NCBI RefSeq assembly: GCF_008763945.1
Contig: NZ_VTQH01000001.1
Coordinates: 124,001-188,000 of the forward strand
Source of the DNA: Microbacterium testaceum StLB037
Lineage (GTDB): Bacteria; Actinomycetota; Actinomycetes; Actinomycetales; Microbacteriaceae
Direction of reading: 5' to 3'
DNA length: 64,000 nt
The notes beneath the pieces were generated by a model. That model did not search any database. It was not told the DNA's origin and saw only the letters and a list, made by a program, of their open reading frames with translations. Position numbers and translations under genes: made by a program. This document shows, piece after piece, positions 1 to 8,703 of the stretch (position 1 is its first letter; the number at the start of each line of letters is the position of its first letter).

Positions 1-111
1 AGTGGAAGCAACGGTCACCGGCGAATAGTAGGCAGCGCTGCCCTCACCGCAGCCCTGTGCAGGCTATGCGCGAGCGATGGATGGCGAGGGCGGTCGCCGG
101 AGAGGATGGAC

Positions 112-1794
112 TCAGGATGCCGAGAGGGTCAGCTTCGGGTTCGACGGCGCCCGCGTGGCCACCGCCTGCAGGCCCACCCGCACGGTCTGCCCGGGAGCGA
201 GGGATGCCGCCCACTCGATGCCCGTGCACGTCACGCGTGCCGAGGCGACGGAGCAGCGCATGCCCCACGCGTTCGACACCGCGGTGGTGCCGGGCGCATC
301 GAACGACACCGACCAGGTCTTCACCGGCCCGGTCTTCACCGGCCCGGTGGCCGTGACCGTGAGTTCGGCGACCCAACCCTCGCCCCAGGTGCTCTGCGGA
401 ACCCACGTCGCGGTGATGCCGGGGGCCGCGGTGGCGCCCGGGGTGGGAGTGGGCGACGGGCTGGTCGTCGGCTGGGGGGTCGTCGTGGGCTTCGGCGTCG
501 CCGTCGGGGTCGTCGTCGGCTGGGGGGTCGTCGTCGGCTTCGGCGTGGCCGTCGCCGTGGGTTTCGGCGTCGCGGTCGCCGTGGGCTTGGGCGTCGCCGT
601 CGCGGTCGGTGTCGGTGTCGGCGCGGCGCCGGGGGTGAGGATCGGCGCGAGAGCCGCGAGCTTCTCCTTCTGCGGGGTTCGCCAGTCATCGGCCACGAGC
701 CCGCCGGTGTCGCCGCTGTTGGGGTTGAACGACCAGTACGCGAAGCTGATCTTCGTCTTGCCGAGGTAGTCCACGAGAGCGCCGAGCCAGGCTCGATCGC
801 TGGCCGTCTCGAGCTTCGTGCCGAATTCGCCGAGGAGCACGGGGGCGATGTTCTGGCGCACCAGATATCCCCAGTTGGCATCCCACACCGCTTCGAGATT
901 GGCGGGATAGCCGGATGCCGAGAACCAGGGCTGCGCGTAGACGCTCGCCGGGTAGTCGTGCGGCGAGTAGACCACGCGGTTCTTCACCGCGAGGGTGACC
1001 GGTGCCGCGCCGGCGTCCTTGAGGCCGCCGCCCCACCACGTGCTCGAGCCGTCGTTCTGCCGCTCCACGCCCTCGACGATGACGAGGAGGTTCGGGTTGA
1101 CCGCGAGGACGGCGTTTCCGGCGCGCGTGGCCGCGGCCCGCCAGTCACGTGCGGGGTCGCCGCAGTTCCAGCAGGCCGAGCCGTGCGGCTCGTTGTGGAG
1201 GTCGACGCCGATGACGGCGGACTCGTTCTTGTAGCGCGCGGCGAGCATCTTCCAGTCGTCGATCCACCGCTGCTCGCTGTACTGCGCGGTGTACCAGAGC
1301 TCGCTCTGCGCCGCGGAGTCGGGGCGGTGGCGATCGAGGATCACCGAGAGCCCGTGCGCCTTCGCCCGCGCGATGACGGTGTCCATCAGCCGCAGGGGCG
1401 TGAGCGAGACCAGCCCCGGGTTGACGGAGGAGTTGATCGAGTTCGACGCCGTCGCCGCGAGGCACTCGTTCGAGAACGGCAGGCGGATCGTGTTGAACCC
1501 CATCCCGGCGATGGCGGCGAGGCCGTCGTCGAGCGGGATCGACCACAGCCCGTGCGGCGTGCAGTTCGAGGTCTCCATCCCGAACCACGCCGCGGCCTTG
1601 ATGGTGAACGGCGCGCCGGATGCCGTCACGATCGTCGACCCGCTCGTGGAGAGCCAGCCGGGAAGCGACGAAGCGGCAGATGCCGCGGGCGAGGCGATCG
1701 CGCCCGCGGCGACCAGGGTGGCACCCGCGATGAGGGCCGCGGCGCGGCTCAACGCACGACGCGTGGACGACAGTTTCTTGCGCAATGCGGACAT
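112..1794 (-). CDS. Secreted GH5-family beta-glycanase (probable endoglucanase) with C-terminal CBM2-like domain
   Basis: This 560-residue protein is a secreted glycoside hydrolase of family 5, probably acting on cellulose or a related beta-glucan outside the cell. Residues 1-41 form a signal peptide ending in an Ala-rich cleavage region. The GH5 barrel covers about 43-385. Its acid/base Glu is in DLHNEP (E202) and its nucleophile in LLGEFGT (E323). Residues 390-455 are a Pro/Thr linker of repeated TPKPTATA-type units. About 460-560 resembles a CBM2 carbohydrate-binding module with aromatic residues and two cysteines. The gene is divergent from the membrane glycosyltransferase. Substrate is inferred from the family only; mannanase or xyloglucanase activity is possible. 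Confidence 0.85.
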   Translation of the reverse strand: MSALRKKLSSTRRALSRAAALIAGATLVAAGAIASPAASAASSLPGWLSTSGSTIVTASGAPFTIKAAAWFGMETSNCTPHGLWSIPLDDGLAAIAGMGFNTIRLPFSNECLAATASNSINSSVNPGLVSLTPLRLMDTVIARAKAHGLSVILDRHRPDSAAQSELWYTAQYSEQRWIDDWKMLAARYKNESAVIGVDLHNEPHGSACWNCGDPARDWRAAATRAGNAVLAVNPNLLVIVEGVERQNDGSSTWWGGGLKDAGAAPVTLAVKNRVVYSPHDYPASVYAQPWFSASGYPANLEAVWDANWGYLVRQNIAPVLLGEFGTKLETASDRAWLGALVDYLGKTKISFAYWSFNPNSGDTGGLVADDWRTPQKEKLAALAPILTPGAAPTPTPTATATPKPTATATPKPTATATPKPTTTPQPTTTPTATPKPTTTPQPTTSPSPTPTPGATAAPGITATWVPQSTWGEGWVAELTVTATGPVKTGPVKTWSVSFDAPGTTAVSNAWGMRCSVASARVTCTGIEWAASLAPGQTVRVGLQAVATRAPSNPKLTLSAS

Positions 1795-1900
1795 CGGGCA
1801 CCCCCGCGGTCATCGTACGCGGTAGGTGCCCATCGCATCCACAGCGATGACATAGACGGTTGATACCCGCTCCCGTTCCCCGCGGGACATCCTGTGCGTC

Positions 1901-3877
1901 GTGACCTCTCCCGCCCCTCTCGCGCGCTGGTGGCGCGAACCCTGGTGGGCACGGATCTCGCTGACGATCATCGTCGCCGGCTTCGTCGTGCTCACCTGCT
2001 GGAACCTCGCGCGCGGAGGTGACTTCTCGTTCTACGAGGCCTCGGCCCGGTCGATGTCGCAGTCGTGGCACGCCCTGTTCTTCGGAGCCTTCGATCCGGA
2101 TGCCACGGTCACCCTCGACAAGCTCAGCGGCTTCGCCGTCCCGCAGGCGCTGAGCATCCGTCTTTTCGGCATGTCGATCTCGGCCATCGCCCTGCCGCAG
2201 GTGATCGAGGGCGTCGTGGCCGTCGTCGCGTGCGCGGTGCTGGCGCTGCGCTGGGGCGGGCGCGGCGCGGGCCTGCTCGCCGCCGGCGCCGCCGCCTCGA
2301 CGCCGATCTTCGTCTCGATGTTCGCCCACCCGATGGAGGACGGACTGCTCACGATGGCGCTCGCGGTGGCGCTCGTCTGGTGGCAGCGCGCGATCCTGAC
2401 CTCGGCGCGGTGGCCGCTGGTGCTGTGCGCGGTGTTCATCGGCGTGGGCTTCCAGGCGAAGATGATGGCCGCGTGGTTCCTCCTCCCCGCGCTCATCGCC
2501 GGCACGCTCGCCGCGACCCGCGGGTGGCGCCGAGGCCTCGTGCGCGCCGGAGCGGTCACGGCCGCCGCCGTCGCGGCATCCGTGGCCTGGATCACCGTCG
2601 TCGCGCTCGTCCCCGCCGATGCACGCCCCTACGTCGACGGCTCGACCAACGACAGCATCTTCGCGATGGTCTTCGGGTACAACGGCCTCGACCGGTTCGT
2701 CCCGGGTGCGGTCCCGGGCTCGGTGGGCGCGTCGAGTTCCACCGGAGGGCTCGGTGCGACCCTCGCCGCCGTGAGCCACGCGCTCTTGACACCCGCCCCC
2801 TCGAGCTCGGGCGGGTCTCCGACGCTCACGAAGCTGCTGGAACTGCCGCTGGTCACCCAGATCGGCTGGCTCTACCCGGCGGCCCTCGCCGGTATCGTGC
2901 TCGGCCTCTGGCGGTATTTCCCCCGGCGCGGGTCCGAACGGGCGCCGTCGACCTCGGCCCGCTTCCCCCTCGTCGTCGTCGCCGCCGTGTGGTTCGCCAC
3001 CGCGGCGACGGTGCTCACCTTCACCCACGTCCCGCACACGGCCTATGTCGCGGCCCTGGGCGTTCCGATGGTCCTGCTCGTCGTCGTCGCGTGGGTCGAG
3101 GGCATGCGGCTGTTGCGGTCACGGCGTCGACGTGATCGGCTCGTCCTGCCGGCCGTCGTCGGGGTGCAGGCCGTGTGGTGGGGCGTGCTCATCGGCGAGG
3201 CGCGCCTGCCCGCCGTTCTGCTCGTCCCCGCCATCGTGGTCGGCGCGATCAGCCTGGCGCTCGGCATAGCCGTCGCTCTCCCGGAGCCCGGCTCGCTCCC
3301 CCGTCTGCGTCGAGTCGCCCCCGCCGCCCTCGCGGTCGCGCTGCTCTGCCTGCCCGTCGCGACGAGCCTCCAGGTGCTCGACGACGCGCGGGACGGGAGC
3401 GGGGGCGACGCTTACGTCGGCGTCACCGCGCGGGGTGGCCACCCCGACGAGACGTTCACCGTGTCGACGCCCTCCGTGTGGGGCGGGATTCCGCAGATGA
3501 GTCCCGCGGTCACCCAGATCGTCGACGCGGCCCGTCAACACGGCGGCGGCGCGGACGGCTCTCCGCTCTTCGTCACCGACTCGTGGGCGTTGTCGTCGCA
3601 GGTCATCGACGCCACCGGCGCGAGCGTGCTCACCGACGGCGGTTACAGCGGGCACGTGCCCGTCTTCACGACCGACGACCTCGAGCAGATGGTCCGCAGC
3701 GGCCACGCGCGGCTCTTCGTCGTGGCATCCGGAGCACCCGAAGGCGACCCCGTGCGCCGCGTCGCCACGGGACCCGGATGCCACGAGGTCGGGGAGTGGG
3801 ATTTCAGCCAAGCGAAAGAGGGCGGCGATGTCAGCAAAGTGTCCGGCGCCACCCTCTACCAGTGCACGGGTGCGTGA
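1901..3877 (+). CDS. Integral membrane glycosyltransferase (ArnT/PMT-like)
   Basis: A 658-residue polytopic membrane protein of the GT-C fold (ArnT/PMT class), which moves sugars from polyprenyl-phosphate donors on the outer face of the membrane. The start is GTG. The first helix is followed by a loop with YEASARSMSQ and VTLDKLSGFAVPQAL, which matches the family's substrate loop (usually DKPPL, here DKLSG). About a dozen hydrophobic segments follow, then a soluble region of about 150 residues at the C terminus. Its stop lies 7 nt from the convergent protease gene. The acceptor (wall polymer, protein or lipid) cannot be read from sequence. Confidence 0.8.
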   Translation: MTSPAPLARWWREPWWARISLTIIVAGFVVLTCWNLARGGDFSFYEASARSMSQSWHALFFGAFDPDATVTLDKLSGFAVPQALSIRLFGMSISAIALPQVIEGVVAVVACAVLALRWGGRGAGLLAAGAAASTPIFVSMFAHPMEDGLLTMALAVALVWWQRAILTSARWPLVLCAVFIGVGFQAKMMAAWFLLPALIAGTLAATRGWRRGLVRAGAVTAAAVAASVAWITVVALVPADARPYVDGSTNDSIFAMVFGYNGLDRFVPGAVPGSVGASSSTGGLGATLAAVSHALLTPAPSSSGGSPTLTKLLELPLVTQIGWLYPAALAGIVLGLWRYFPRRGSERAPSTSARFPLVVVAAVWFATAATVLTFTHVPHTAYVAALGVPMVLLVVVAWVEGMRLLRSRRRRDRLVLPAVVGVQAVWWGVLIGEARLPAVLLVPAIVVGAISLALGIAVALPEPGSLPRLRRVAPAALAVALLCLPVATSLQVLDDARDGSGGDAYVGVTARGGHPDETFTVSTPSVWGGIPQMSPAVTQIVDAARQHGGGADGSPLFVTDSWALSSQVIDATGASVLTDGGYSGHVPVFTTDDLEQMVRSGHARLFVVASGAPEGDPVRRVATGPGCHEVGEWDFSQAKEGGDVSKVSGATLYQCTGA

Positions 3878-3884
3878 CCGACCG

Positions 3885-5435
3885 CTAGGGACCCGCGACC
3901 GTGACCGAGTCGGCCGTGACGATGGCCCCGGAGGGCATCTGCGCCGACCCGGAGACGCTCACGGTGTAGGTGTGGCCGGGAACGACGTCGATGAACTCGG
4001 CCGAGGAGCGCAGGAGCGACACGACCACCGGGTACGCGCGCCCCGTCGTCGTGTCGGTGACCGTGACGGAGAACGAGGTGAACGTGCCGATGTCGTTCGT
4101 CGTCCACGAGATCCCGATGCCCCCGTCCGTGGGAGCCGCGGTGACCGAGGAGATCTTCGGGACACCGGGGATGGCGGCGACGAGGTTCGGGGTGTTCGCG
4201 GGAACCTTCGTCAGGTGGCCTTCTGCGGCGGGGGTGTCGAGGAACTGCCAGACGTCGGACGGTGCCCACGAGGGATGCTCCTGCAGCAGACGTGCCGCGA
4301 GGCCCGCGACGAACGGGCTGCTGAGTGACGTTCCGCTCTCCTGCCCCGAGCCGCCGCCCTTCGCGGTGGATGTGACGGTGCCCCCGGGAGCGAAGATCGC
4401 CACGCACGGTCCGTAGTTGCTGTCGTAGCGGTACTCGTTGGTGGGATCGTACGAGCCCACGTCGATGACCTTGGCCGCGCGGGCCGGCGATATGGTACAC
4501 GCGTCCTTCGGGTCATTTCCCGCCGCGACAGTCACGACGAACCCCTTGTCCACGAGCGCGTTCGCGGCGTTGTCCAGGTCCGGCCACTCGGACGTGCCGA
4601 GGCTCAGATTGACGACGGCCTGCCGACCGACGAAGTTGTCGGAGATCCAGCCCAGGGCCGCGACGACGCTCCACCCGTCTCCCGGGCCCGAGCAGGGAAA
4701 CACACGAACCGGAATGATGCGGGCCTGCTTGGCGACGCCGTAGGTCGCGCTGGCGGCGACGCCCGCCACCATCGTGCCGTGCCCGTTGCAGTCGTCCGTC
4801 GACCCGCCGTCGCTGGTCATGTTCCTGCCCGCCGCGGCATCGACGCGGCCGCCGAAGTCGGGGTGCGCGGCCCAGACCCCCGTGTCGACGATGAAGATGG
4901 TGGTGCCCGCCCCCGTCGAGTCGTACAGGTAGTGCCCATCCTGAACGGCGGCGGTGTTGTCCCCGGCGTCCAGGCCCCACGATCCGACAGGCGACTGGTC
5001 GAAGGCGGGGCGGACGACGGGGTTGGGCGTGACGCTCGCCTCGGGGATGACCGCGCGCACGGCGCCAGCCTGGGCCCGTGGGACGGCGGCGTAGAAGACG
5101 TCGCCGATCGACACCCTTCCGGCGGTGGTGACGCCCGGCACGGCGAGCAGCCGCTCCCGCTGAGCGAGGGGGACGGAGACGATGTCGTACGACAGCTTGA
5201 TCTGCTGCCGCTCCTCAGCCGTGGCCGAGGCGGGGATGTCGAAGCCGTCGTACAACGCGTCCGACGCGTGGGAGAGTTCCGGCGCGCGGGTCGGTCCGGC
5301 GACGGCGACGGCGGAGGTCTGATCCGGAGCACTCGAGACGACGATGCCGGTCACGACGGTCGCGGCGAGCAGCCCTCCCGTCAGCGCGAGGATGACCCAC
5401 CGCGCGGGTCCGGTCAGGCGAAGGCGATGCGACAT
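3885..5435 (-). CDS. Subtilisin-like serine protease (S8), paralogue 1 of 3
   Basis: A 516-residue exported S8 peptidase. An N-terminal membrane segment (13-35) serves as signal or anchor. A propeptide-like region runs to about 150, and the catalytic domain follows. The triad is D184 in IVDTG, H219 in CNGHGT and S370 in SGTSLSSP, with the oxyanion Asn N307 in AAGND. Residues 430-516 resemble a fibronectin type III domain. It is last in a minus-strand operon with two paralogues and a secreted repeat protein; all four share direction and short spacing. An AAAGGGG ribosome site precedes the ATG. Likely cell-surface or secreted protease; substrate unknown. Confidence 0.9.
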   Translation of the reverse strand: MSHRLRLTGPARWVILALTGGLLAATVVTGIVVSSAPDQTSAVAVAGPTRAPELSHASDALYDGFDIPASATAEERQQIKLSYDIVSVPLAQRERLLAVPGVTTAGRVSIGDVFYAAVPRAQAGAVRAVIPEASVTPNPVVRPAFDQSPVGSWGLDAGDNTAAVQDGHYLYDSTGAGTTIFIVDTGVWAAHPDFGGRVDAAAGRNMTSDGGSTDDCNGHGTMVAGVAASATYGVAKQARIIPVRVFPCSGPGDGWSVVAALGWISDNFVGRQAVVNLSLGTSEWPDLDNAANALVDKGFVVTVAAGNDPKDACTISPARAAKVIDVGSYDPTNEYRYDSNYGPCVAIFAPGGTVTSTAKGGGSGQESGTSLSSPFVAGLAARLLQEHPSWAPSDVWQFLDTPAAEGHLTKVPANTPNLVAAIPGVPKISSVTAAPTDGGIGISWTTNDIGTFTSFSVTVTDTTTGRAYPVVVSLLRSSAEFIDVVPGHTYTVSVSGSAQMPSGAIVTADSVTVAGP

Positions 5436-5481
5436 GGTCGCCCCTTTCGAAGGGAGGGGAGAAGAAGAAGAAGGCGCGTCA

Positions 5482-7056
5482 TCACGGGCCCGTCGCGGTC
5501 AGCGGGTCGGTGGCGACGACCGTGCCCGACGGCATCCGCGCGCTTCCCGTGATGCTCACGGTGTAGCTGTGCCCCGCCAGGACGTCCGTGAAGACGGTCG
5601 ACGAACGCGTCGCCGAGACGACGACCGGGTACGACCGACCGTCTGTGGTGTCGGTGACCGTGATCGAAAAGGTGAGGAAGGTGCCGATGTCGTTCGTCGA
5701 CCACGACAGGGCCATTCCCGCCGCGTCGGCCGTCGCGGTCAGCGACTTCATGCGCGGGACGCCCGGAACCGCCGCCACCAGGTCGACCGTGCCCGAGGGG
5801 ACCCCGGAGATGCGGCCTCGGGCGGCCGCCGTGGCGAGGTAGCTCTTGACGTCGCCGGTCTTCCACGTCGGATGCTCCTGCAGCAGCCGGGCGGTGAGGC
5901 CCGCGACGTGGGGGCTCGCCATCGACGTCCCGCTGTCGATCGCCGCCTGGGAGTTGATCCACGTCGAGACGATTCCGCTGCCGGGTGCCAGAACACTCAC
6001 GCACGGACCGATGTTGCTGTAATCGGCGAGCTTGTTCGAGCTGTCGTATGCGCCGGTCGTGATGGCGTCGGACGCGCTCGCGGGCGAGTAGTCGCAGGCG
6101 TCCTTCGTATCGTTTCCCGCGGCGACCGCGCTCACGAAGCCCTCGTCGCTCAACGCGTTCACCGCGTTGTCGACCGGGTCCCACTTCGGCATCCCGACAC
6201 TCATGTTGATCACGGATCGGGTACCCGCGAAGGTGTCGGAGATCCACGCGAGGGCGCGGTAGACGTCGTAGCCCGACCCCTGGCCCGTGCAGCCCAGGAC
6301 ACGGACGGGAATGATCCGCACGTCTTTGGCGACGCCGAAGGTGGTGCTCCCGACCGTTCCTGCCACGTGCGTCCCGTGACCGTTGCAATCGTCGGTGCCC
6401 CGGCCGTCACCGACGAAGTCCTTACCCGCGGCCGCGTCCACCCGCCCACCGAAATCCGGGTGCGACGCCTGCACCCCGGTGTCGATGACGAACGCCGTGA
6501 CCCCCGCGCCGGTCGAGTCGTACAGGTAATGGTCGTCTTGAGCGGAGGCGGTGTTGTCGACGACATCGAGCCCCCAGGACGGCACGGGGGTCTCGTCGGC
6601 ACTCGCCGTGACGAGAGGGTTGTCCTCGACCGTGGCGTCGGGCACGACAGTTCGCACGAGGTCCGCGGCCCCGCCCGGAACGGCGAAGAAAAGGGTGTCG
6701 CCGAGCGTGACCGGCGCGGCGGCAGACAACCCGGGAACGGAGAGCACCTCGTCGCGCCGGTCGACCGGCACCGAGACGATGTCGTACGACAGCTTGATGC
6801 GGAGCCGCTCCTCGTCGGTGGCGCCGGGCGGAATGTGGAACTGCTCGTCCTCGGAGGCGGGCACCGCGGGCTCGCCGGACAGCACGGCGCCGGCGCCGGC
6901 GGAAGGAGCCGCCGCGCGGGAAGCGTCCGCGGCAGGACGCGCGGGGATCGGCGACGACGAGACCGCCGCGGTGGTCCCGACGACGAGGAGGAGGACGCCG
7001 CCCACGCCGAGGGACCACCACCGACGTGCGGAAGCGGGACGAGGACCTTTCGACAA
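5482..7056 (-). CDS. Subtilisin-like serine protease (S8), paralogue 2 of 3
   Basis: A 524-residue paralogue of its two neighbours with the same plan: short basic N terminus, one membrane segment (14-34), propeptide-like region containing LSYDIVSVP, S8 catalytic domain, and C-terminal fibronectin-like domain. Active-site blocks are visible as FVIDTGVQ (Asp), CNGHGTHVAG (His), AAGNDT (Asn) and SGTSMASPHVAG (Ser). This is closer to the S8 consensus than paralogue 1, which has SSPF. The start is TTG, supported by GAGGAG about 6 nt upstream. A gap of 46 nt separates it from paralogue 1, so cotranscription is likely. Confidence 0.9.
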   Translation of the reverse strand: MSKGPRPASARRWWSLGVGGVLLLVVGTTAAVSSSPIPARPAADASRAAAPSAGAGAVLSGEPAVPASEDEQFHIPPGATDEERLRIKLSYDIVSVPVDRRDEVLSVPGLSAAAPVTLGDTLFFAVPGGAADLVRTVVPDATVEDNPLVTASADETPVPSWGLDVVDNTASAQDDHYLYDSTGAGVTAFVIDTGVQASHPDFGGRVDAAAGKDFVGDGRGTDDCNGHGTHVAGTVGSTTFGVAKDVRIIPVRVLGCTGQGSGYDVYRALAWISDTFAGTRSVINMSVGMPKWDPVDNAVNALSDEGFVSAVAAGNDTKDACDYSPASASDAITTGAYDSSNKLADYSNIGPCVSVLAPGSGIVSTWINSQAAIDSGTSMASPHVAGLTARLLQEHPTWKTGDVKSYLATAAARGRISGVPSGTVDLVAAVPGVPRMKSLTATADAAGMALSWSTNDIGTFLTFSITVTDTTDGRSYPVVVSATRSSTVFTDVLAGHSYTVSITGSARMPSGTVVATDPLTATGP

Positions 7057-7074
7057 GCCGTTCTCCTCGATCGG

Positions 7075-8703
7075 TCAGGGCCCCGCGGCGGTCGCGGGGT
7101 CGGTCGTCACCACGGCGCCCGAGGGCATCGTCGCCGTACCCGCGACGCGGACGGTGTAGGTGTGGCCGGGGATCACATCGGTGAAGACGGTCGACGACCG
7201 GGAGGCCCCGACCGTGACGGGATAGGCACGGCCCGTCGTGGAATCGGTCACGGTGACGGCGAACGACGTGAAGGTGCCGACGCCGTTCGTCGTCCACGCG
7301 AGGGAGATGCCCGACGACACCGCGCTCGTCGTGAGCGAGGTGATCTTCGGCACGGACGCGGCGACGGGGATCGCAGCCACGAGATTCACCGTGTTCGCCG
7401 GGACGCCGGAGATGCGACCCGTCGCCGCGGACGTCTGGAAGTAACTCATGACGTCGGCACTCGTCCACGAGGGATGAGCCTCGAGCAGACGGGCGGCGAG
7501 TCCCGCGACGTGGGGTGCGGCCATGGACGTGCCGCTCTCCATCCTCGCGCCGCCCTGATACCAGAGGGAGCGGATGTCCTGACCCGGAGCGAGGATGTCG
7601 ACGCACGAGCCGTAGTTGCTGAACTGGCTGCTCCACTGCAGGCGGTTGTCGTACGAGGCGACGGTGATCGTCCGGGCAGCGGATGCCGGCGTCGTATTGC
7701 AGGCGTCTTGCTTCTCGTTGCCGGCGGCTCCCACGACGACGAACCCGCGGCTGTTGGCGAAGCTGATCATGCTGTTGACGTTGTTCGCCTTGGCGCTGCC
7801 GATACTCATGTTGATGACCATGCGGTCGGCCCACTTGTAGTTATCGGTGATCCAGTTCAGCGCGTACCAGATATCGGTCGTCGTGCCGTTTCCGTCGCAA
7901 TCCTCGACGCGCACCGGGATGAGCTTCGTCTGCTTGGCGACCCCGTACGTCGTGCTGCCGACGGTGCCGGCGACGTGCGTGCCGTGTCCGCTGCAGTCCT
8001 CGGTGCCGTTCCCGTCGTTGATGAAGGTCTTGCCCGCCGCCGCGTCGACGCGCCCACCGAAGTCCGAGAGAGAGGAGGTGATCCCCGTGTCCATGACGAA
8101 CACCGTCGTACCCGCGCCGGTGGTGTCGTAGAGGTAGTGGTCATCCTGTGCGGACGCGGAGTTGTCGATGACGTCCAGCCCCCACGACGGAACGGGCGTC
8201 TGGTCTCCCTGGGTCGTGGTGGCCTCGGTCGTGGCGACCTGGTTCGCCTCGATCGTGGCATCCGGGATTCTCGCTCTCACGAGGTCGGACTGCGAGCGCA
8301 GCACCGCGCCCGTGACGCTGTCGTCACGGGTGATGGGAGCGACCACGCTCACCCCGGGCACCGAGAGGAATTCGTCGCGGTCGGCGAGCGGGACGGTGAC
8401 CAGGTCGTAGGCCAGCTTGGCCTGCAGCCGCTGATCGTCGGTGGCGTCGGCGGGGATGTCGAGCCCGTTCACCCATTCGTCCACCGACGCGAGGTTCGCC
8501 GCCGTCTGCGGATCGTCCGTCGCGCCGGCTTCGGCCGCGACGTCGAGCACGTCCGGGTCGGAGGCGACCGGGGCGGACACACCGGAGGGCCACACGGCCA
8601 GGGCCACGCCGCCAGCCACCAGCAGTGCCCCGATCGAACCGAGCGCCGCCCACCGGAGAGCGCGACCGCGGGACCGCGGCGATGCGGAGGGCCCGGTCAG
8701 CAT
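7075..8703 (-). CDS. Subtilisin-like serine protease (S8), paralogue 3 of 3
   Basis: A 542-residue S8 protease of the same three-part design. Visible blocks are FVMDTGITS (Asp), CSGHGTHVAG (His), GAAGNEK (oxyanion Asn) and SGTSMAAPHVAG (Ser), with a C-terminal fibronectin-like domain. Its ATG overlaps the stop of the preceding gene in ATGCTGA, a sign of translational coupling to the secreted repeat protein. The paralogue 2 start is only 18 nt beyond its stop. The prodomain regions of the three paralogues still align (DIPA.AT..., LAYDLVTVP), while surface loops differ, suggesting tandem duplication followed by divergence in substrate preference. Confidence 0.9.
   Translation of the reverse strand: MLTGPSASPRSRGRALRWAALGSIGALLVAGGVALAVWPSGVSAPVASDPDVLDVAAEAGATDDPQTAANLASVDEWVNGLDIPADATDDQRLQAKLAYDLVTVPLADRDEFLSVPGVSVVAPITRDDSVTGAVLRSQSDLVRARIPDATIEANQVATTEATTTQGDQTPVPSWGLDVIDNSASAQDDHYLYDTTGAGTTVFVMDTGITSSLSDFGGRVDAAAGKTFINDGNGTEDCSGHGTHVAGTVGSTTYGVAKQTKLIPVRVEDCDGNGTTTDIWYALNWITDNYKWADRMVINMSIGSAKANNVNSMISFANSRGFVVVGAAGNEKQDACNTTPASAARTITVASYDNRLQWSSQFSNYGSCVDILAPGQDIRSLWYQGGARMESGTSMAAPHVAGLAARLLEAHPSWTSADVMSYFQTSAATGRISGVPANTVNLVAAIPVAASVPKITSLTTSAVSSGISLAWTTNGVGTFTSFAVTVTDSTTGRAYPVTVGASRSSTVFTDVIPGHTYTVRVAGTATMPSGAVVTTDPATAAGP

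Noticed and set aside
106..1863. Long plus-strand open frame opposite the GH5 gene
   Set aside because: It is Arg/Gly-rich, lacks any domain and is the antisense frame of a clear GH5 gene; long antisense frames are normal at this G+C.
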